Shown: positions 40,497 through 49,941 of the stretch, one piece after another
How positions within the stretch are numbered: position 1 is the stretch's first letter
Layout of the letters: each line of letters opens with the position of its first letter
From: Desulfobacteraceae bacterium
GTDB lineage: Bacteria; Desulfobacterota; Desulfobacteria; Desulfobacterales; Desulfobacteraceae
Assembly: GCA_024225635.1 (NCBI GenBank)
Contig: JAAEMK010001255.1
Span: 1-53,722, forward strand
Direction: 5' to 3'
DNA length: 53,722 bases
The notes under the pieces: generated by a model
Told to the model about the DNA's origin: nothing
Seen by the model: only the letters and a program-made list of their open reading frames with translations
Databases searched by the model: none
Translations under genes and position numbers: made by a program

Positions 40497-43364
40497 TCAC
40501 CAGGAGATGGGAATGCGAACCTCTTTTTCCGCCTTGTTCTGAAAAACCAGGAACCCGTGCTCCCGTCCAAACAGGTAGAGATCCTTTGTAACCCTGACAT
40601 CCTGCTTGCAGTATTTGATGATCTTATCAAGTTTTCCCTCCTTCCACCACTTGAGGGCAAGGAGGCCGTCCGCGCTCTTGGCAGCCCCCAGGGTATGCCG
40701 GGCAAGGGAGTCCAGGGTGAGCCGGTAGCCAAGCCGCTGGTGGACCTTCTGGAGAAGATCCAGGGTCGGAAGCGTGGAAAAGTCAAAGGAGGAAAGACCG
40801 GAGAGCACCTTATAGTCGAACCGTTCAATGTTGAAGCCGATCACAAGGTCGAACTGCTGCAAATCCTCCACCAGGGCGTCCACATCCTCCTGGAGATAAA
40901 CCCGGTAATCGTCGATCCCGGAATCATAGAGCACGGCGCAGCTGACCCCCATGCGGTCAGCCCGTCCCCATCCCCCGACCTCCTGGGCCGAACGCCGGGT
41001 CTCGATGTCCAGCACCCCATACCGCTTCACATTGGCCGGCACATCAGCCGATTCCTCATCCGCCGCCCCCTGTTCCGGCTCCCGGATACGGATGGGGACA
41101 GAGGGTTCCGGGTGCTTGTTCAGTTGCAGCATCTCAAGAAGCGCAAGGGCCGTTCCCTTGTCAATGGGCCGGTTGCCGGACCCGCACTTGGGGGAATGGA
41201 CACAGGCGGGACAGCCATTGTCGCAGTGGCAGTTTTTGATGGTGGCCAAGGTCCGTTCCAGCATGGTCACGGCCCGGTCGAACGCCTGGCGGGCAAGGCC
41301 GATCCCCCCCGGTGTGCCGTCATAGACAAACACGGCCGCCTTTTCAACCTGGGGGTGGAAGGGAATGGAGATGCCGCCGAGATCGTTCCGGTCGGTCATG
41401 ACCAGCAAAGGTAAAATCCCGATGGCCGCATGCTCCACCGCATGGATGCCCCCCATGAAATGAAGCTTTTGATCCTCGATCACCTCCCTCACCGATTCCG
41501 GGAACTCGATCCAGAGCCCTTCAGTCTCAAAGGTGACCGGGGGAAGGTCCAGGGGAAATACGCCCAGGGAGCGCTGGTTGGCCGTAAGCTTTTTCTCGAA
41601 TCCCGTAACCTGGTCCGTGACCTTCAGTTTTCCGAACCCGATCCGGGTGTTCCACACCTCTTTGGTGTCGATCACCGAAAGAATCTCGGTGGACTTGTTT
41701 GACCGGGCCCGGGTGAAGTAGCGCACATTTTCCCTGACCACCTCCACAATGCCGTTTTCATGGTCAAAATCGGCCACCACATAGGTGTTGCCGTGGTGGA
41801 GGTATACGGCGCCGGTATGGGTTTCATAATACGCCCTGAACCAGTCCACATCCCCCAGGCTCTTTTTCTGGTTTTCAAGGAAGATGGGAATGCTGCGGCC
41901 CGTTCCCCGGAGGCTCACCTTCCGGTGGGGGTTGCGCCGGGAGGCGTACCACGTATTTCCCCTCCGGCTCTTTAACAGCCGGGCGTCGGATTCAAGGCGG
42001 ACAAGGGCCTGTTTCACCCCGGTATCCGACATGAACTCTTCCGTGGCCGCAAGCCTCAGGTCGGCGGCCGCGCACTCCAGGTGCCGCTCCATGATCACCG
42101 GGTTGGCGGGGTTGATCACCGCCTGCTCCGGCGGCATGTCAAAGAGCATCTCGGGATGGTTCATGAAATAATGATCCAGGGCGTCCTCGTGGGCCACCAG
42201 CACCATGGCGGAATCGGAACCGTTCCGGCCCACCCTGCCCGCCCGCTGCCAGGTGGACATGATGGTGCCGGGATATCCCACAAGGATGCACAGATCCAGG
42301 GTGCCGATGTCGATGCCAAGCTCAAGGGCGCTTGTGGAAACCACGGCCAGGAGCTCTCCCGATGCCAGCCGCCGCTCGATCTCCCGCCGCTCCTCGGGAA
42401 GGAACCCGGCCCGGTAGGCGCTGATCTTGTCCCCAAGCTCTCCAGCCCGCTGGGAGGCCCACATGGCGATCAATTCCGTGATCTTCCGGGACTGAGTGTA
42501 GACAATGGTGCGAAGCCCCCGGTGAATGGCGGCATGCATGAGCAGGATGGCTGTCTGGGCCGCTCCCGCGCTGCCGTTCATGAGGAGCACCTCCTTTTTA
42601 CCGGCAGGGGCGGAATTTCCGTCCACCACCCGGACATCGAGACCCGTGAGTTCCGCCGAAAGGGCCTGGGGATTGGCAATGGTCGCCGAACAGAAGACAA
42701 ACACGGGACTTGAACCGTAGTGGCGGCAGATGCGCAACAACCGCCTGAACACCCATGCCATGTGGGAACCCATGACGCCCCGGTAGGTGTGCACCTCGTC
42801 CACGACCACGAATTTGAGGCTTGCGAAAAAATCCTCCCACAAATGGTGGTGGGGCAGCATGGCCAGGTGGAGCATCTCCGGGTTGGTGAGGAGGACATTG
42901 GGGGGATTTTTGCGGATCTTGCCCTTTTTGTAGGCGCTCAGGTCTCCGTCGTACACCCCGGCGGTGAGACCGGTCCCGGTTTCCATGCCCACCCCGGCAA
43001 GGAGGGTTTCAAGGGTGTCCAGCTGATCCCGGGCAAGGGCCTTTAACGGAAAGAGATAGAGGGCCCGGGAGGTGGGGTCCGCCACCAGGGAACGAAGCAC
43101 GGGCAGGTTGTAGATCAGGCTCTTGCCGCTGGCCGTGGGGGTCGCGATAACGGTGTGGATGCCCTGCTGGATCAGGTTCACGGCCTCGGCCTGGTGCCGG
43201 TAGGGCCGCGCGATGCCCTGGCTTTCAAACACGCTCCAGACCACATCACGCTGAAAGCCCTCCTCGTACCGGGCTTCTTTTTCGGCAATGGTCCTGTGGC
43301 AGACAAGATCGGGGGCAAGCCCCTTGAACCCCTTCAGGGACTGGAGATACTCGGCAAGGCTCAC
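40497..43364 (-). CDS. Fused MrfA-MrfB-like helicase-exonuclease
   Basis: A 955-residue fusion. Residues 1 to about 750 form an MrfA/YprA-type helicase: Walker A TPTASGKS (75-82), DEVH (189-192), VVSTSALELGIDIG, AGRVGRNG and the C-terminal DUF1998-like zinc module CHCDNGCPACVHSPKC. From about 775 a DEDD exonuclease domain like MrfB/YprB follows: YGVLDIETRR, LVIGFNIERFDYKVL, LDLLQKV, KYCKQDVRVTKDLY. In Bacillus these are separate proteins acting in mitomycin-damage repair; here one chain holds both. The ATG overlaps the arginase stop (ATGA), so the two genes are co-translated. Confidence 0.88.
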   Translation of the reverse strand: MSLAEYLQSLKGFKGLAPDLVCHRTIAEKEARYEEGFQRDVVWSVFESQGIARPYRHQAEAVNLIQQGIHTVIATPTASGKSLIYNLPVLRSLVADPTSRALYLFPLKALARDQLDTLETLLAGVGMETGTGLTAGVYDGDLSAYKKGKIRKNPPNVLLTNPEMLHLAMLPHHHLWEDFFASLKFVVVDEVHTYRGVMGSHMAWVFRRLLRICRHYGSSPVFVFCSATIANPQALSAELTGLDVRVVDGNSAPAGKKEVLLMNGSAGAAQTAILLMHAAIHRGLRTIVYTQSRKITELIAMWASQRAGELGDKISAYRAGFLPEERREIERRLASGELLAVVSTSALELGIDIGTLDLCILVGYPGTIMSTWQRAGRVGRNGSDSAMVLVAHEDALDHYFMNHPEMLFDMPPEQAVINPANPVIMERHLECAAADLRLAATEEFMSDTGVKQALVRLESDARLLKSRRGNTWYASRRNPHRKVSLRGTGRSIPIFLENQKKSLGDVDWFRAYYETHTGAVYLHHGNTYVVADFDHENGIVEVVRENVRYFTRARSNKSTEILSVIDTKEVWNTRIGFGKLKVTDQVTGFEKKLTANQRSLGVFPLDLPPVTFETEGLWIEFPESVREVIEDQKLHFMGGIHAVEHAAIGILPLLVMTDRNDLGGISIPFHPQVEKAAVFVYDGTPGGIGLARQAFDRAVTMLERTLATIKNCHCDNGCPACVHSPKCGSGNRPIDKGTALALLEMLQLNKHPEPSVPIRIREPEQGAADEESADVPANVKRYGVLDIETRRSAQEVGGWGRADRMGVSCAVLYDSGIDDYRVYLQEDVDALVEDLQQFDLVIGFNIERFDYKVLSGLSSFDFSTLPTLDLLQKVHQRLGYRLTLDSLARHTLGAAKSADGLLALKWWKEGKLDKIIKYCKQDVRVTKDLYLFGREHGFLVFQNKAEKEVRIPISW

Positions 43365-44251
43365 AAGATGCTCTTCCCCAGGGCGGAAACAATTAGCTCC
43401 ACGGAAAGCCGGGCGGTCTTGTTGGCCTGGTCCAGGATGGGGTTGAGCTCCACCAGGTCCATGGAGGTCAGCTTGCCCGAGTCGGCCATGATCTCCATGA
43501 AAAGATGGGCCTCCCGGTAGGTGAGCCCCCCCGGCACCGGGGTGCCCACACCCGGGGCTTCCACCGGGTCCAGGGCGTCGATGTCCAGGCTGACATGGAT
43601 ACGCTTCAGGTGGATGAACTTCATGAGGGCCTTGTTGGTAACGGTGCTGATCCCCTGCTCGTCGATGTCCCGCATGGTATAGACGGTGATCCCGCTCTTT
43701 CTGAGCCGTTCCCGTTCGTGGATATCCAGGTCCCGGATTCCGATCATCACGATGTTGTCCGGATCGATCTTTGCCCCGGGCCTGCCGATGTTGACCAGGC
43801 GCTCGTCCCCTTCGCCGATGAGCACGGACAGGGGCATGCCGTGGATGTTTCCAGAGGGCGATGTCTCGGGCGTGTTAAAGTCCCCGTGGGCGTCGATCCA
43901 GATCAGGCCGGTTTCGCGGCCGTGGGACACCCCGCCCACGGTGCCCATGGCAATGGAGTGGTCCCCCCCGATGAAAAGGGGAAACACATCGTCGGCAACC
44001 GCCTCTTTACCGGCCTCGTACACCTGGTCGCAGATACCCCTGATCTCCTCGTAGTAGTCGGCCTTTTCCCCCTCTTCCACGGGATTTCGCACGGGCACAC
44101 TGACATCTCCCAGGTCCTTAACACTGTGGCCCAGGATGCGGAGGGCCGACACAAGCCCCGTATACCGCGCCGCCGCGGGCCCCATGTCAAGGCCCCTCCG
44201 GAGCTGACCGAAATCCATTGGCACACCGATGATATTGATTCGTTTCTTCAT
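43361..44251 (-). CDS. rocF: Arginase
   Basis: A 296-residue manganese arginase, hydrolysing arginine to ornithine and urea. All ligand motifs are visible: [27 protein letters not shown] and [19 protein letters not shown]. The pattern [12 protein letters not shown] is typical of true arginases rather than agmatinases. First gene of a two-gene operon whose second gene is the helicase-exonuclease fusion, overlapping by four bases; no functional link between the two is evident. The start follows AAGGGGCTGGGG. Confidence 0.9.
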   Translation of the reverse strand: MKKRINIIGVPMDFGQLRRGLDMGPAAARYTGLVSALRILGHSVKDLGDVSVPVRNPVEEGEKADYYEEIRGICDQVYEAGKEAVADDVFPLFIGGDHSIAMGTVGGVSHGRETGLIWIDAHGDFNTPETSPSGNIHGMPLSVLIGEGDERLVNIGRPGAKIDPDNIVMIGIRDLDIHERERLRKSGITVYTMRDIDEQGISTVTNKALMKFIHLKRIHVSLDIDALDPVEAPGVGTPVPGGLTYREAHLFMEIMADSGKLTSMDLVELNPILDQANKTARLSVELIVSALGKSIL

Positions 44252-44301
44252 CCCCAGCCCCTTATTATCTGTTGTTATAAAACCGGATTTATGATTGAGT
44301 A

Positions 44302-44330
44302 TTGACAGCCCCTATACCATACAGTATGAA
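44302..44330 (+). promoter_or_regulatory. Promoter of the phosphatase/MBL operon
   Basis: TTGACA (44302-44307), a 17-bp spacer and TATGAA (44325-44330), in the 129-bp gap between the divergent arginase and histidine phosphatase genes. It reads toward the phosphatase, whose ATG follows 50 bp later with AAGGAG before it. Confidence 0.65.
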
Positions 44331-44380
44331 TCCAGTTCAAACAAAAAACAAAATCGGTAAGATACAAGGAGTTTACCAGC

Positions 44381-45064
44381 ATGACCGACCTACCCGTCAC
44401 ACGAAGTAAAGAAACACTGGGCATGATCAACGATCTTCTCAACAAGGGGGTTGAAAAGATCTCCGTGATCATGCGCCACTCGGCCCGGCATTATCACCAG
44501 ACGGTCCAGATGGAGCCGTTCATGGGGCTTACTGATATAGGCAAGGATTTTGCCATGGAGTTCGGGGAGACCCTTCCCCATGAGCCCGGCCCCATCTTTT
44601 TCTCCAGCCACTTCGGCCGCTGCATCGAGACCGCCTACCTCATGGACAAGGGCTACACCAAAAAACACTGCCGGTTCAACGGCCACAACACCCTTTCCCT
44701 CGAACTCGCACCCTTCTACATAAAGGACATGAACAAGGCCTTCACCGCCTTTGACGAGATGGGCAACGACACCTTTTTACGCGCCTGGTTCAACAAGGAA
44801 CTCCCCGGAGAGATGATGCAGGACTCCGAAGAGACCGCAAACGTGCTCACCGAATTTCTGACGGACAGGCTCAAACAACTCGAACCGGGCCAGATCGCCC
44901 TGTGCGTCTCCCACGACTGGAACCTCTATCCGTTGAGAGAACACAAGCTCGGCCTTCCCTTTGAAGCCCACGGCAAGGTTGAGTTCCTTGAAAGCGTTGT
45001 GGTATTTGAATTAGGGGGAAAAAACTTCATCATGAACCACCAGCGAGGACCCATAGAGATCTAA
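44381..45064 (+). CDS. Histidine phosphatase family protein
   Basis: A 227-residue phosphatase of the phosphoglycerate mutase-like superfamily. VIMRHSARH carries the phospho-accepting His and Arg (RHxxR), FFSSHFGRCIETAYLM the next conserved block and CVSHDWNLYPLREH the second catalytic His. AAGGAGTTTACCAGC precedes the ATG. It is followed 14 bp later by an MBL-fold hydrolase and has its own promoter. Substrate cannot be told from sequence. Confidence 0.8.
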   Translation: MTDLPVTRSKETLGMINDLLNKGVEKISVIMRHSARHYHQTVQMEPFMGLTDIGKDFAMEFGETLPHEPGPIFFSSHFGRCIETAYLMDKGYTKKHCRFNGHNTLSLELAPFYIKDMNKAFTAFDEMGNDTFLRAWFNKELPGEMMQDSEETANVLTEFLTDRLKQLEPGQIALCVSHDWNLYPLREHKLGLPFEAHGKVEFLESVVVFELGGKNFIMNHQRGPIEI

Positions 45065-45078
45065 CAACGGAGCTATAC

Positions 45079-45930
45079 ATGGACCAGACACGAATCACCG
45101 TCCTTTGCGAAAACACGGCAGGCGGGGTAATGGGAATCACGGGAGAACACGGATTTGCCGCCCTCATTGAAAAGGGAGACACAAAGATCCTGCTGGACAC
45201 GGGCCAGGGCATGACCCTCAAGCCCAATGCCGACACATTGGGCATCGATCTTACGAGCATCGACACCATTGTGTTGAGCCACGGCCACTTTGACCACACC
45301 GGGGGCCTGCCCCAGGTGCTCTACCCACCCAGGGGCGTCAAGATCATCGCCCACCCCCGTGTGTTTGACGAAAAGTATGCCGAGATCGATACCCCCAGGG
45401 GCAAACATAAGTTCTTCATCGGCATCAACCACCGGCAGGAATACCTTGAATCCGGCCTTGGGGCGCAATTCGTCTTTGAGACCGAATACAGGGAGATCGC
45501 ACCCGGGATCTTTTTTTCAGGCCAGGTGCCGAGAACAACCGATTTTGAGCACCCGGCCACCGACCTTCTGGTCAAGGAAGGGAATGGATTCACGGTGGAC
45601 CCCCTGCTGGACGACGCTTCCCTGCTCATCGAAACGGCAAAGGGCCCGGTGATCCTCACGGGATGCGCCCATACAGGCATTGTCAACGTGATGAACCATT
45701 TTCAAAAACAGAGCGGCCACGACCGGTTCCACGCCGTCATCGGCGGCACCCACCTTGGGTTCATGGAGGTGGGAGAGCAGCTTGACCGCTCCATGGACGC
45801 CTTTGACCGATTCAAGGTGGATCTTATTGCCGTGTCCCACTGCACCGGCAACGAAGCCGCGGCCATCTGCTACAACCGCTTCAAGGAACGGTTCGCCTTT
45901 GCCAATGCAAGCTGGAGCGTCACCTTTTAG
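45079..45930 (+). CDS. MBL-fold hydrolase, dihydropterin RFA-P synthase-like
   Basis: A 283-residue metallo-beta-lactamase-fold protein. The metal motif is SHGHFDHTGG (HxHxDH), with TGCAHTGIVNV and VIGGTHLGF downstream providing further ligands, and HCTGNEAA near the end. This is the pattern of the archaeal/deltaproteobacterial 7,8-dihydropterin-6-methyl-4-(beta-D-ribofuranosyl)aminobenzene-5'-phosphate synthase family. Many members have unknown substrates, so the name should not be taken literally. Second gene of the phosphatase operon. It converges with cmoB seven bases later. Confidence 0.8.
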   Translation: MDQTRITVLCENTAGGVMGITGEHGFAALIEKGDTKILLDTGQGMTLKPNADTLGIDLTSIDTIVLSHGHFDHTGGLPQVLYPPRGVKIIAHPRVFDEKYAEIDTPRGKHKFFIGINHRQEYLESGLGAQFVFETEYREIAPGIFFSGQVPRTTDFEHPATDLLVKEGNGFTVDPLLDDASLLIETAKGPVILTGCAHTGIVNVMNHFQKQSGHDRFHAVIGGTHLGFMEVGEQLDRSMDAFDRFKVDLIAVSHCTGNEAAAICYNRFKERFAFANASWSVTF

Positions 45931-45936
45931 GACAAA

Positions 45937-46914
45937 TCAAACCGCCTTGGCGACAAACACAGCCCTGACCGGAGCAGGGTAGCCCTCCACGGTCCTTGTG
46001 CCGTCCTCGGGATCAAGGAAATCATCCAGGGATTCCGTCTGGATCCAGGGGGTCTTTCTCTGCTCATCCAGGGTTGTCGAAGAGATGTCGACGCACCGGA
46101 TATCGGCAAACCCGGTCCGTTTCAGCCAGGATTCCATGGCCTTGAGGCTTGGAATGAAAAACACGTTGCGCATCTTGGCATACCTGTCCTCGGGAAAGAG
46201 GCAGAGGTCGTCATGGCTCTCGATAACCAGGTTTTCCAGCACCAGTTCCCCTCCCTTGGCCATGCAGTCATGGATGCCCCTGAGCATGTCCAGGGGAGAG
46301 CGCCGGTGATAGAGCACCCCCATGCAGAAGACCGTGTCAAACCCTTCCCGTGTGACGGGCAGTGCGTCAAAGGTGATGGGAAGGGTGAAAAGGTTATCAA
46401 GCCCGGCATAGTGCTGCAGGGCATGGTACTGGAAATAAAAACTGTGCTGGGGCTCTACGCCGAGCACCATCCGGGGCTCCTGGGCCGCCATCCTCAACAT
46501 GTAGTAGCCGTTGCTGGAGCCTATGTCCAGCACCCGCCGGTTTTTCAGCGGGCCGATCTTGCCGGCGAACCGGTTCCATTTGATGTTGGACTGCCACTCG
46601 GTGTCAAGGTCGATGCCAAAGACCTCAAAGGGCCCTTTTCGCCAGGGGCGAAGCTCCAACAGGACCTTTCGCAGCTGCTCCAGCCCGGCAGGGGTGAGGT
46701 CGGATTCAACGCCGATCCTGGGGGCGTCCCGGTCAAGGTCAATGGTTGAAGCCACGGCAGGGGGAAGCCCTTCCAAAGCCTTTGAGAATCTAAGGGTGTT
46801 TCCCTTGGGATGTTCGAAAACAGGGGCAAGCCCGGCGAGCACGTCATTGATGCCTGAAAGCCCGAACTCGTCTTCCAGGCGCAGGTATCCTTTAAAAAGA
46901 TCTATCTTCTCCAC
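45937..46914 (-). CDS. cmoB: tRNA uridine-34 carboxymethyltransferase CmoB
   Basis: A 325-residue SAM-fold enzyme that transfers a carboxymethyl group from carboxy-SAM to 5-hydroxyuridine-34 of tRNA, giving the cmo5U wobble base. Recognised by the N-terminal KGPFEVFGIDLDTEWQSNIK, WNRFAGKIGPLKNRRVLDIG, the Cx-SAM loop SNGYYMLRM, MGVLYHRRSPLDML and AKMRNVFFIPSLKAMESWLK. It lies eight bases downstream of cmoA, which supplies the co-substrate. Confidence 0.95.
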   Translation of the reverse strand: MEKIDLFKGYLRLEDEFGLSGINDVLAGLAPVFEHPKGNTLRFSKALEGLPPAVASTIDLDRDAPRIGVESDLTPAGLEQLRKVLLELRPWRKGPFEVFGIDLDTEWQSNIKWNRFAGKIGPLKNRRVLDIGSSNGYYMLRMAAQEPRMVLGVEPQHSFYFQYHALQHYAGLDNLFTLPITFDALPVTREGFDTVFCMGVLYHRRSPLDMLRGIHDCMAKGGELVLENLVIESHDDLCLFPEDRYAKMRNVFFIPSLKAMESWLKRTGFADIRCVDISSTTLDEQRKTPWIQTESLDDFLDPEDGTRTVEGYPAPVRAVFVAKAV

Positions 46915-46922
46915 AACTTTTC

Positions 46923-47648
46923 CTATTTAACAGCGATCATTGAAGCAAAATTAAACCATTTGAGCCAGACATCCATGGTGGTGAAACCGGCCCTTTTGAG
47001 CCTGTCCTGGTGGTCCTCCAGGGTCTCGGGCACAAGCACGTCCTCCAGGGCCTCCCGTTTCTGGCTGATCTCCAGCTCGGAATAACCGTTCTCCCGCTTG
47101 AACCGCTTGTAATAGTCGAGCTGGAGTTCCGACACCACGTCATGGACGCTCACAACCTTTTCCGTGAGCAGCAGGATTCCCCCGGGCGCCAGGGCCTTGT
47201 AAATATCCGCCACAAGGGCGTCCCTGAGATTGAGATCAAGGAACTGGAGGGTAAGGTTAACCACCACCACCGAGGCATTGGACATGGCGACATTCTCGGC
47301 CCGGTCGCACACAAGGGAAACCTTGTCCCGGAAGGACTCGCTTTGAAGCCGCTGTTCATACTTGTCGATCATGGGTTGCGAGCTGTCCACCCCCACCATG
47401 GAGAAATCCCGGCCGCCAAAGGTCTTGCCCATGATGATGCCGAGGTTACCGTGGGAGCAGCCAAGATCGTAGATCCGGGTGTTCTCCCTGTAGAAATCCA
47501 CGGCAAGCTGGGCCTGGCGCGTGATGCTCTCCACATAGTTGGGAACCGAGCGTTCCAGCATGTCACTAAACACGGATGCCACGGCTTCGTTGAACTCAAA
47601 GGCCGGCACCGTTTCCTGTTTTGCTGCAAATATTCTGTCTTTTTCCAT
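46923..47648 (-). CDS. cmoA: Carboxy-SAM synthase CmoA
   Basis: A 241-residue enzyme converting SAM and prephenate to carboxy-SAM. FEFNEAVASVFSDMLERSVP, then the SAM loop YDLGCSHGNLGIIM, VVVNLTLQFLDLNLRDALV and YYKRFKRENGYSELEISQKR are CmoA signatures. First gene of the cmoAB operon; the shared end product is cmo5U-34 in tRNAs for Ala, Pro, Val, Ser, Leu and Thr. tcdA, another tRNA anticodon-loop modification gene, lies 77 bp upstream on the same strand. Confidence 0.95.
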   Translation of the reverse strand: MEKDRIFAAKQETVPAFEFNEAVASVFSDMLERSVPNYVESITRQAQLAVDFYRENTRIYDLGCSHGNLGIIMGKTFGGRDFSMVGVDSSQPMIDKYEQRLQSESFRDKVSLVCDRAENVAMSNASVVVVNLTLQFLDLNLRDALVADIYKALAPGGILLLTEKVVSVHDVVSELQLDYYKRFKRENGYSELEISQKREALEDVLVPETLEDHQDRLKRAGFTTMDVWLKWFNFASMIAVK

Positions 47649-47725
47649 TTTTCCTGTAAATTTAAGCTACTATAGACGTTTTCACTCGAATTAATACCTG
47701 CTTATAACTGTTATTATAGACAGGC

Positions 47726-48499
47726 TTAATTCATATGCGAAAAGCGACAATTAAAAACCGGAGAATCCACCACCCGCTTCAATGCCTCAAGGGCCGCCAC
47801 ATAGCCGAAGATGCCGCTGATCATGGAGAGGCTCCCCATGGGATTCCTGAGCCTGCCCGCGTCAAAATAGTTTGGCTCCATGGTATCGGAAACCGTATCT
47901 TTTGCAACCACCTCGGTCGAGTAGACACAGTGGATGCCTTCATCCACCCCCATGCGCCGCAGCCGCTTTCTCACCGACCGCGCCAGGGGACAGTAGAGGG
48001 TCTCGGAAAGATCCCCGGTGGTGATCTTGGTGGGGTCTATCTTTCTTGCGGCCCCCATGCAGGAGACCACATCGATGTTATGCCGGACCAGCTCAAACAG
48101 CACGTTGACCTTGGGATTGAGGCTATCAATGGCATCCACCACCACATCGGTCCTGTTTTCAAAGACCTCATCAAAGTTGTCCTTGTGGCAGAGCGTGTTA
48201 AAGGTTTCCACCCGCATGTCCGGGTTGATCTGCCTGAGCCGGTCTTCGGCGGCATCGGTCTTTAGGCGGCCAAGGTTGGGCTCGACGGCCAGAAGCTGGC
48301 GGTTGAAGTTGCTCTCACCGATCTCGTCGAAATCCACGATCCTGAGGGTCCCTACCCCGCTCCTTGCCAGGGCCTCGATGGCATGGGAGCCCACGGCCCC
48401 AAGCCCGATTACCGTAACACAAGCGTTTTCAAGACGCTCCATGGCCGCTTCCCCAAGAAGCAGTTCCGTGCGTTTAAATTTTTCCCTGTTAAATCCCAT
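47726..48499 (-). CDS. tcdA: tRNA threonylcarbamoyladenosine dehydratase
   Basis: A 257-residue E1-like (ThiF/MoeB) enzyme, TcdA/CsdL type, which cyclises t6A-37 of tRNA to ct6A using ATP. The nucleotide loop is VIGLGAVGSHAIEALARSGV, followed by DFDEIGESNFNRQ, VVDAIDSLNPKV, SCMGAARKIDPTKI and CVYSTE. There is no E1 zinc-cysteine quartet, as expected for TcdA. With cmoA and cmoB it forms a same-strand tRNA-modification group. Confidence 0.9.
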   Translation of the reverse strand: MGFNREKFKRTELLLGEAAMERLENACVTVIGLGAVGSHAIEALARSGVGTLRIVDFDEIGESNFNRQLLAVEPNLGRLKTDAAEDRLRQINPDMRVETFNTLCHKDNFDEVFENRTDVVVDAIDSLNPKVNVLFELVRHNIDVVSCMGAARKIDPTKITTGDLSETLYCPLARSVRKRLRRMGVDEGIHCVYSTEVVAKDTVSDTMEPNYFDAGRLRNPMGSLSMISGIFGYVAALEALKRVVDSPVFNCRFSHMN

Positions 48500-48593
48500 T
48501 CCCTGTGATCCTCGTACTCCTCGTGCTCCTCTACATACATGATGCCATCATGTACCTGGGGTCATACATAAATGCTGTCAGCACCACAGCACA

Positions 48594-48935
48594 GGGGTCA
48601 GGCTGTTGCGGCACCAGCGTCACAGCACAGGGGTCAGGCTTAGCTTATTGGTGATATTATTCGGAAATATCAACAAATGACACAATAAGCTAAGCCTGAC
48701 CCCGTTCTATATGACCCCGTTCTATTTACCTTGACCCCGTATCATAAAACAAATCAGTGCAACATACATGATTTTCGTCCCCAGGTTAAGCTCTTTTTAA
48801 TAGATGGTACAGCACAGGGGTCAGGCTCGTTGCCGCGCAGGGGTCAGGCTGTTGCAGCGCAGGGGTCAGGCTTAGCTTATTGGTGATATTGTTCGGAAAT
48901 ATCAACAAATGACACAATAAGCTAAGCCTGACCCC
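48594..48935. repeat. REP-like cluster with two long hairpins
   Basis: Two near-identical 74-bp units (48630-48703 and 48862-48935, one base different) each carry 21-bp perfect inverted arms beginning GGGGTCAGGCTTAGCTTATT, and a loop with a nested stem TGATATT/AATATCA. Short GGGGTCAGGCT units stand alone at 48594, 48817 and 48840, several preceded by CAGCRCA, and TGACCCCGT occurs at 48712 and 48732. The composition resembles REP elements mobilised by RAYT transposases; none is encoded here. The cluster fills the 500-bp gap between tcdA and cysK and contains no gene. Confidence 0.75.
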
Positions 48936-48946
48936 GGTGGCGGACC

Positions 48947-48986
48947 AAAAAAAAAGAGCCCCTGCTGCACAGAGGCTCTTTTTTTT
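48947..48986 (-). terminator. Terminator after cysK, probably bidirectional
   Basis: AAAAAAGAGCC pairs with GGCTCTTTTTT around a 13-base loop, with A- and T-runs on both outer sides. It lies 21 bases past the stop of cysK and ends the minus-strand operon. Confidence 0.85.
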
Positions 48987-49007
48987 AATCTTTTTGGTAA
49001 TTGCCCG

Positions 49008-49931
49008 TCAGTTTTTTCGAAACAGGCCCGTGCTGAAATATCGTTCCGCACCATCCGGCAACAGGGTGACAATATTTTTATTGTTCCCGACCATCTGCTT
49101 TATTTTTATGGCGGCGCTGATGTTTGCGCCGGATGAAATTCCCGCAAGAAACCCTTTTTCCGACGCAAGGCGCTTTGCCGTGGAGACCGCGTCATCATCG
49201 TCAATTTCGATCACCTCGTCAATGATCCCGGGATCGACAATTGAAGGGATAAATCCGTCACCGATACCTTCGATCTGATGAAGGCCGGGCTGCTGGCCCA
49301 GAAGCGCGGAACTGTTTTTCGGCTCCACCGCTATTATTTTCAGGTCAGGATTTTTTTCCTTGAGGAACCGGCCGGTTCCCATGAGTGTACCGCCGCTGCC
49401 GACCCCGGACACAAAAACATCCACATGGCCCTCCATTGCCTCCCAGATTTCAGGGCCAGTTGAAAAATAATGTGCAAGACAGTTATCCTGGTTTTCAAAC
49501 TGATCAGGAACAAAGATATCATCCCTTTCCATCCTTAGTTCATTCAGCTTTTCAACCGCGCCCCCCACGCTTTTTTCCTTCGGGGTCAATATCAACTCCG
49601 CGTTTAACGCCCGGATCATCTTTTTTCTCTCTTCACTCATATTCTCGGGCATGATGATCGTGACATCATACCCCTTGATCAGTCCGATCATGGCAACTGC
49701 AATACCGGTATTGCCGCTGGTTGCTTCTGCAATGGTCATCCCTTTTTTGAGTTCCCCCCTTTTTTCCGCCTCCTGGATAATAAAAAGGGCGACCCGGTCT
49801 TTGATTGACCCCCCTGGGTTCAGGTATTCAGCCTTGGCAAAGATATTCATGCTGCCATTGCCTTTTGCTGAAAGTCCGACATTGAGCAGGGGTGTGGACC
49901 CAATCTGGTTGAGTATTGTATTTGCCTCCAT
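49008..49931 (-). CDS. cysK: Cysteine synthase (O-acetylserine sulfhydrylase)
   Basis: A 307-residue PLP enzyme making cysteine from O-acetylserine and sulfide. NPGGSIKDRVALF holds the PLP lysine (K44), TSGNTGIAVAMIG the phosphate/substrate loop and GVGSGGTLMGTGRFL the PLP-phosphate loop. ATG 49931 was chosen, with AGAGG six bases upstream; a much longer open frame runs back into the PPTase gene and is not real coding. Last gene of a tight operon behind a PPTase, a thioesterase and a NusG paralogue, which suggests a pathway-dedicated cysteine (or related amino acid) supply rather than housekeeping. Confidence 0.9.
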   Translation of the reverse strand: MEANTILNQIGSTPLLNVGLSAKGNGSMNIFAKAEYLNPGGSIKDRVALFIIQEAEKRGELKKGMTIAEATSGNTGIAVAMIGLIKGYDVTIIMPENMSEERKKMIRALNAELILTPKEKSVGGAVEKLNELRMERDDIFVPDQFENQDNCLAHYFSTGPEIWEAMEGHVDVFVSGVGSGGTLMGTGRFLKEKNPDLKIIAVEPKNSSALLGQQPGLHQIEGIGDGFIPSIVDPGIIDEVIEIDDDDAVSTAKRLASEKGFLAGISSGANISAAIKIKQMVGNNKNIVTLLPDGAERYFSTGLFRKN

Positions 49932-49941
49932 AATATACCTC

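Noticed and set aside
48594-48935. Repeated units considered as a CRISPR array
   Set aside because: Units are palindromic REP-like elements with irregular spacing and no unique spacers of constant length; no cas gene nearby.
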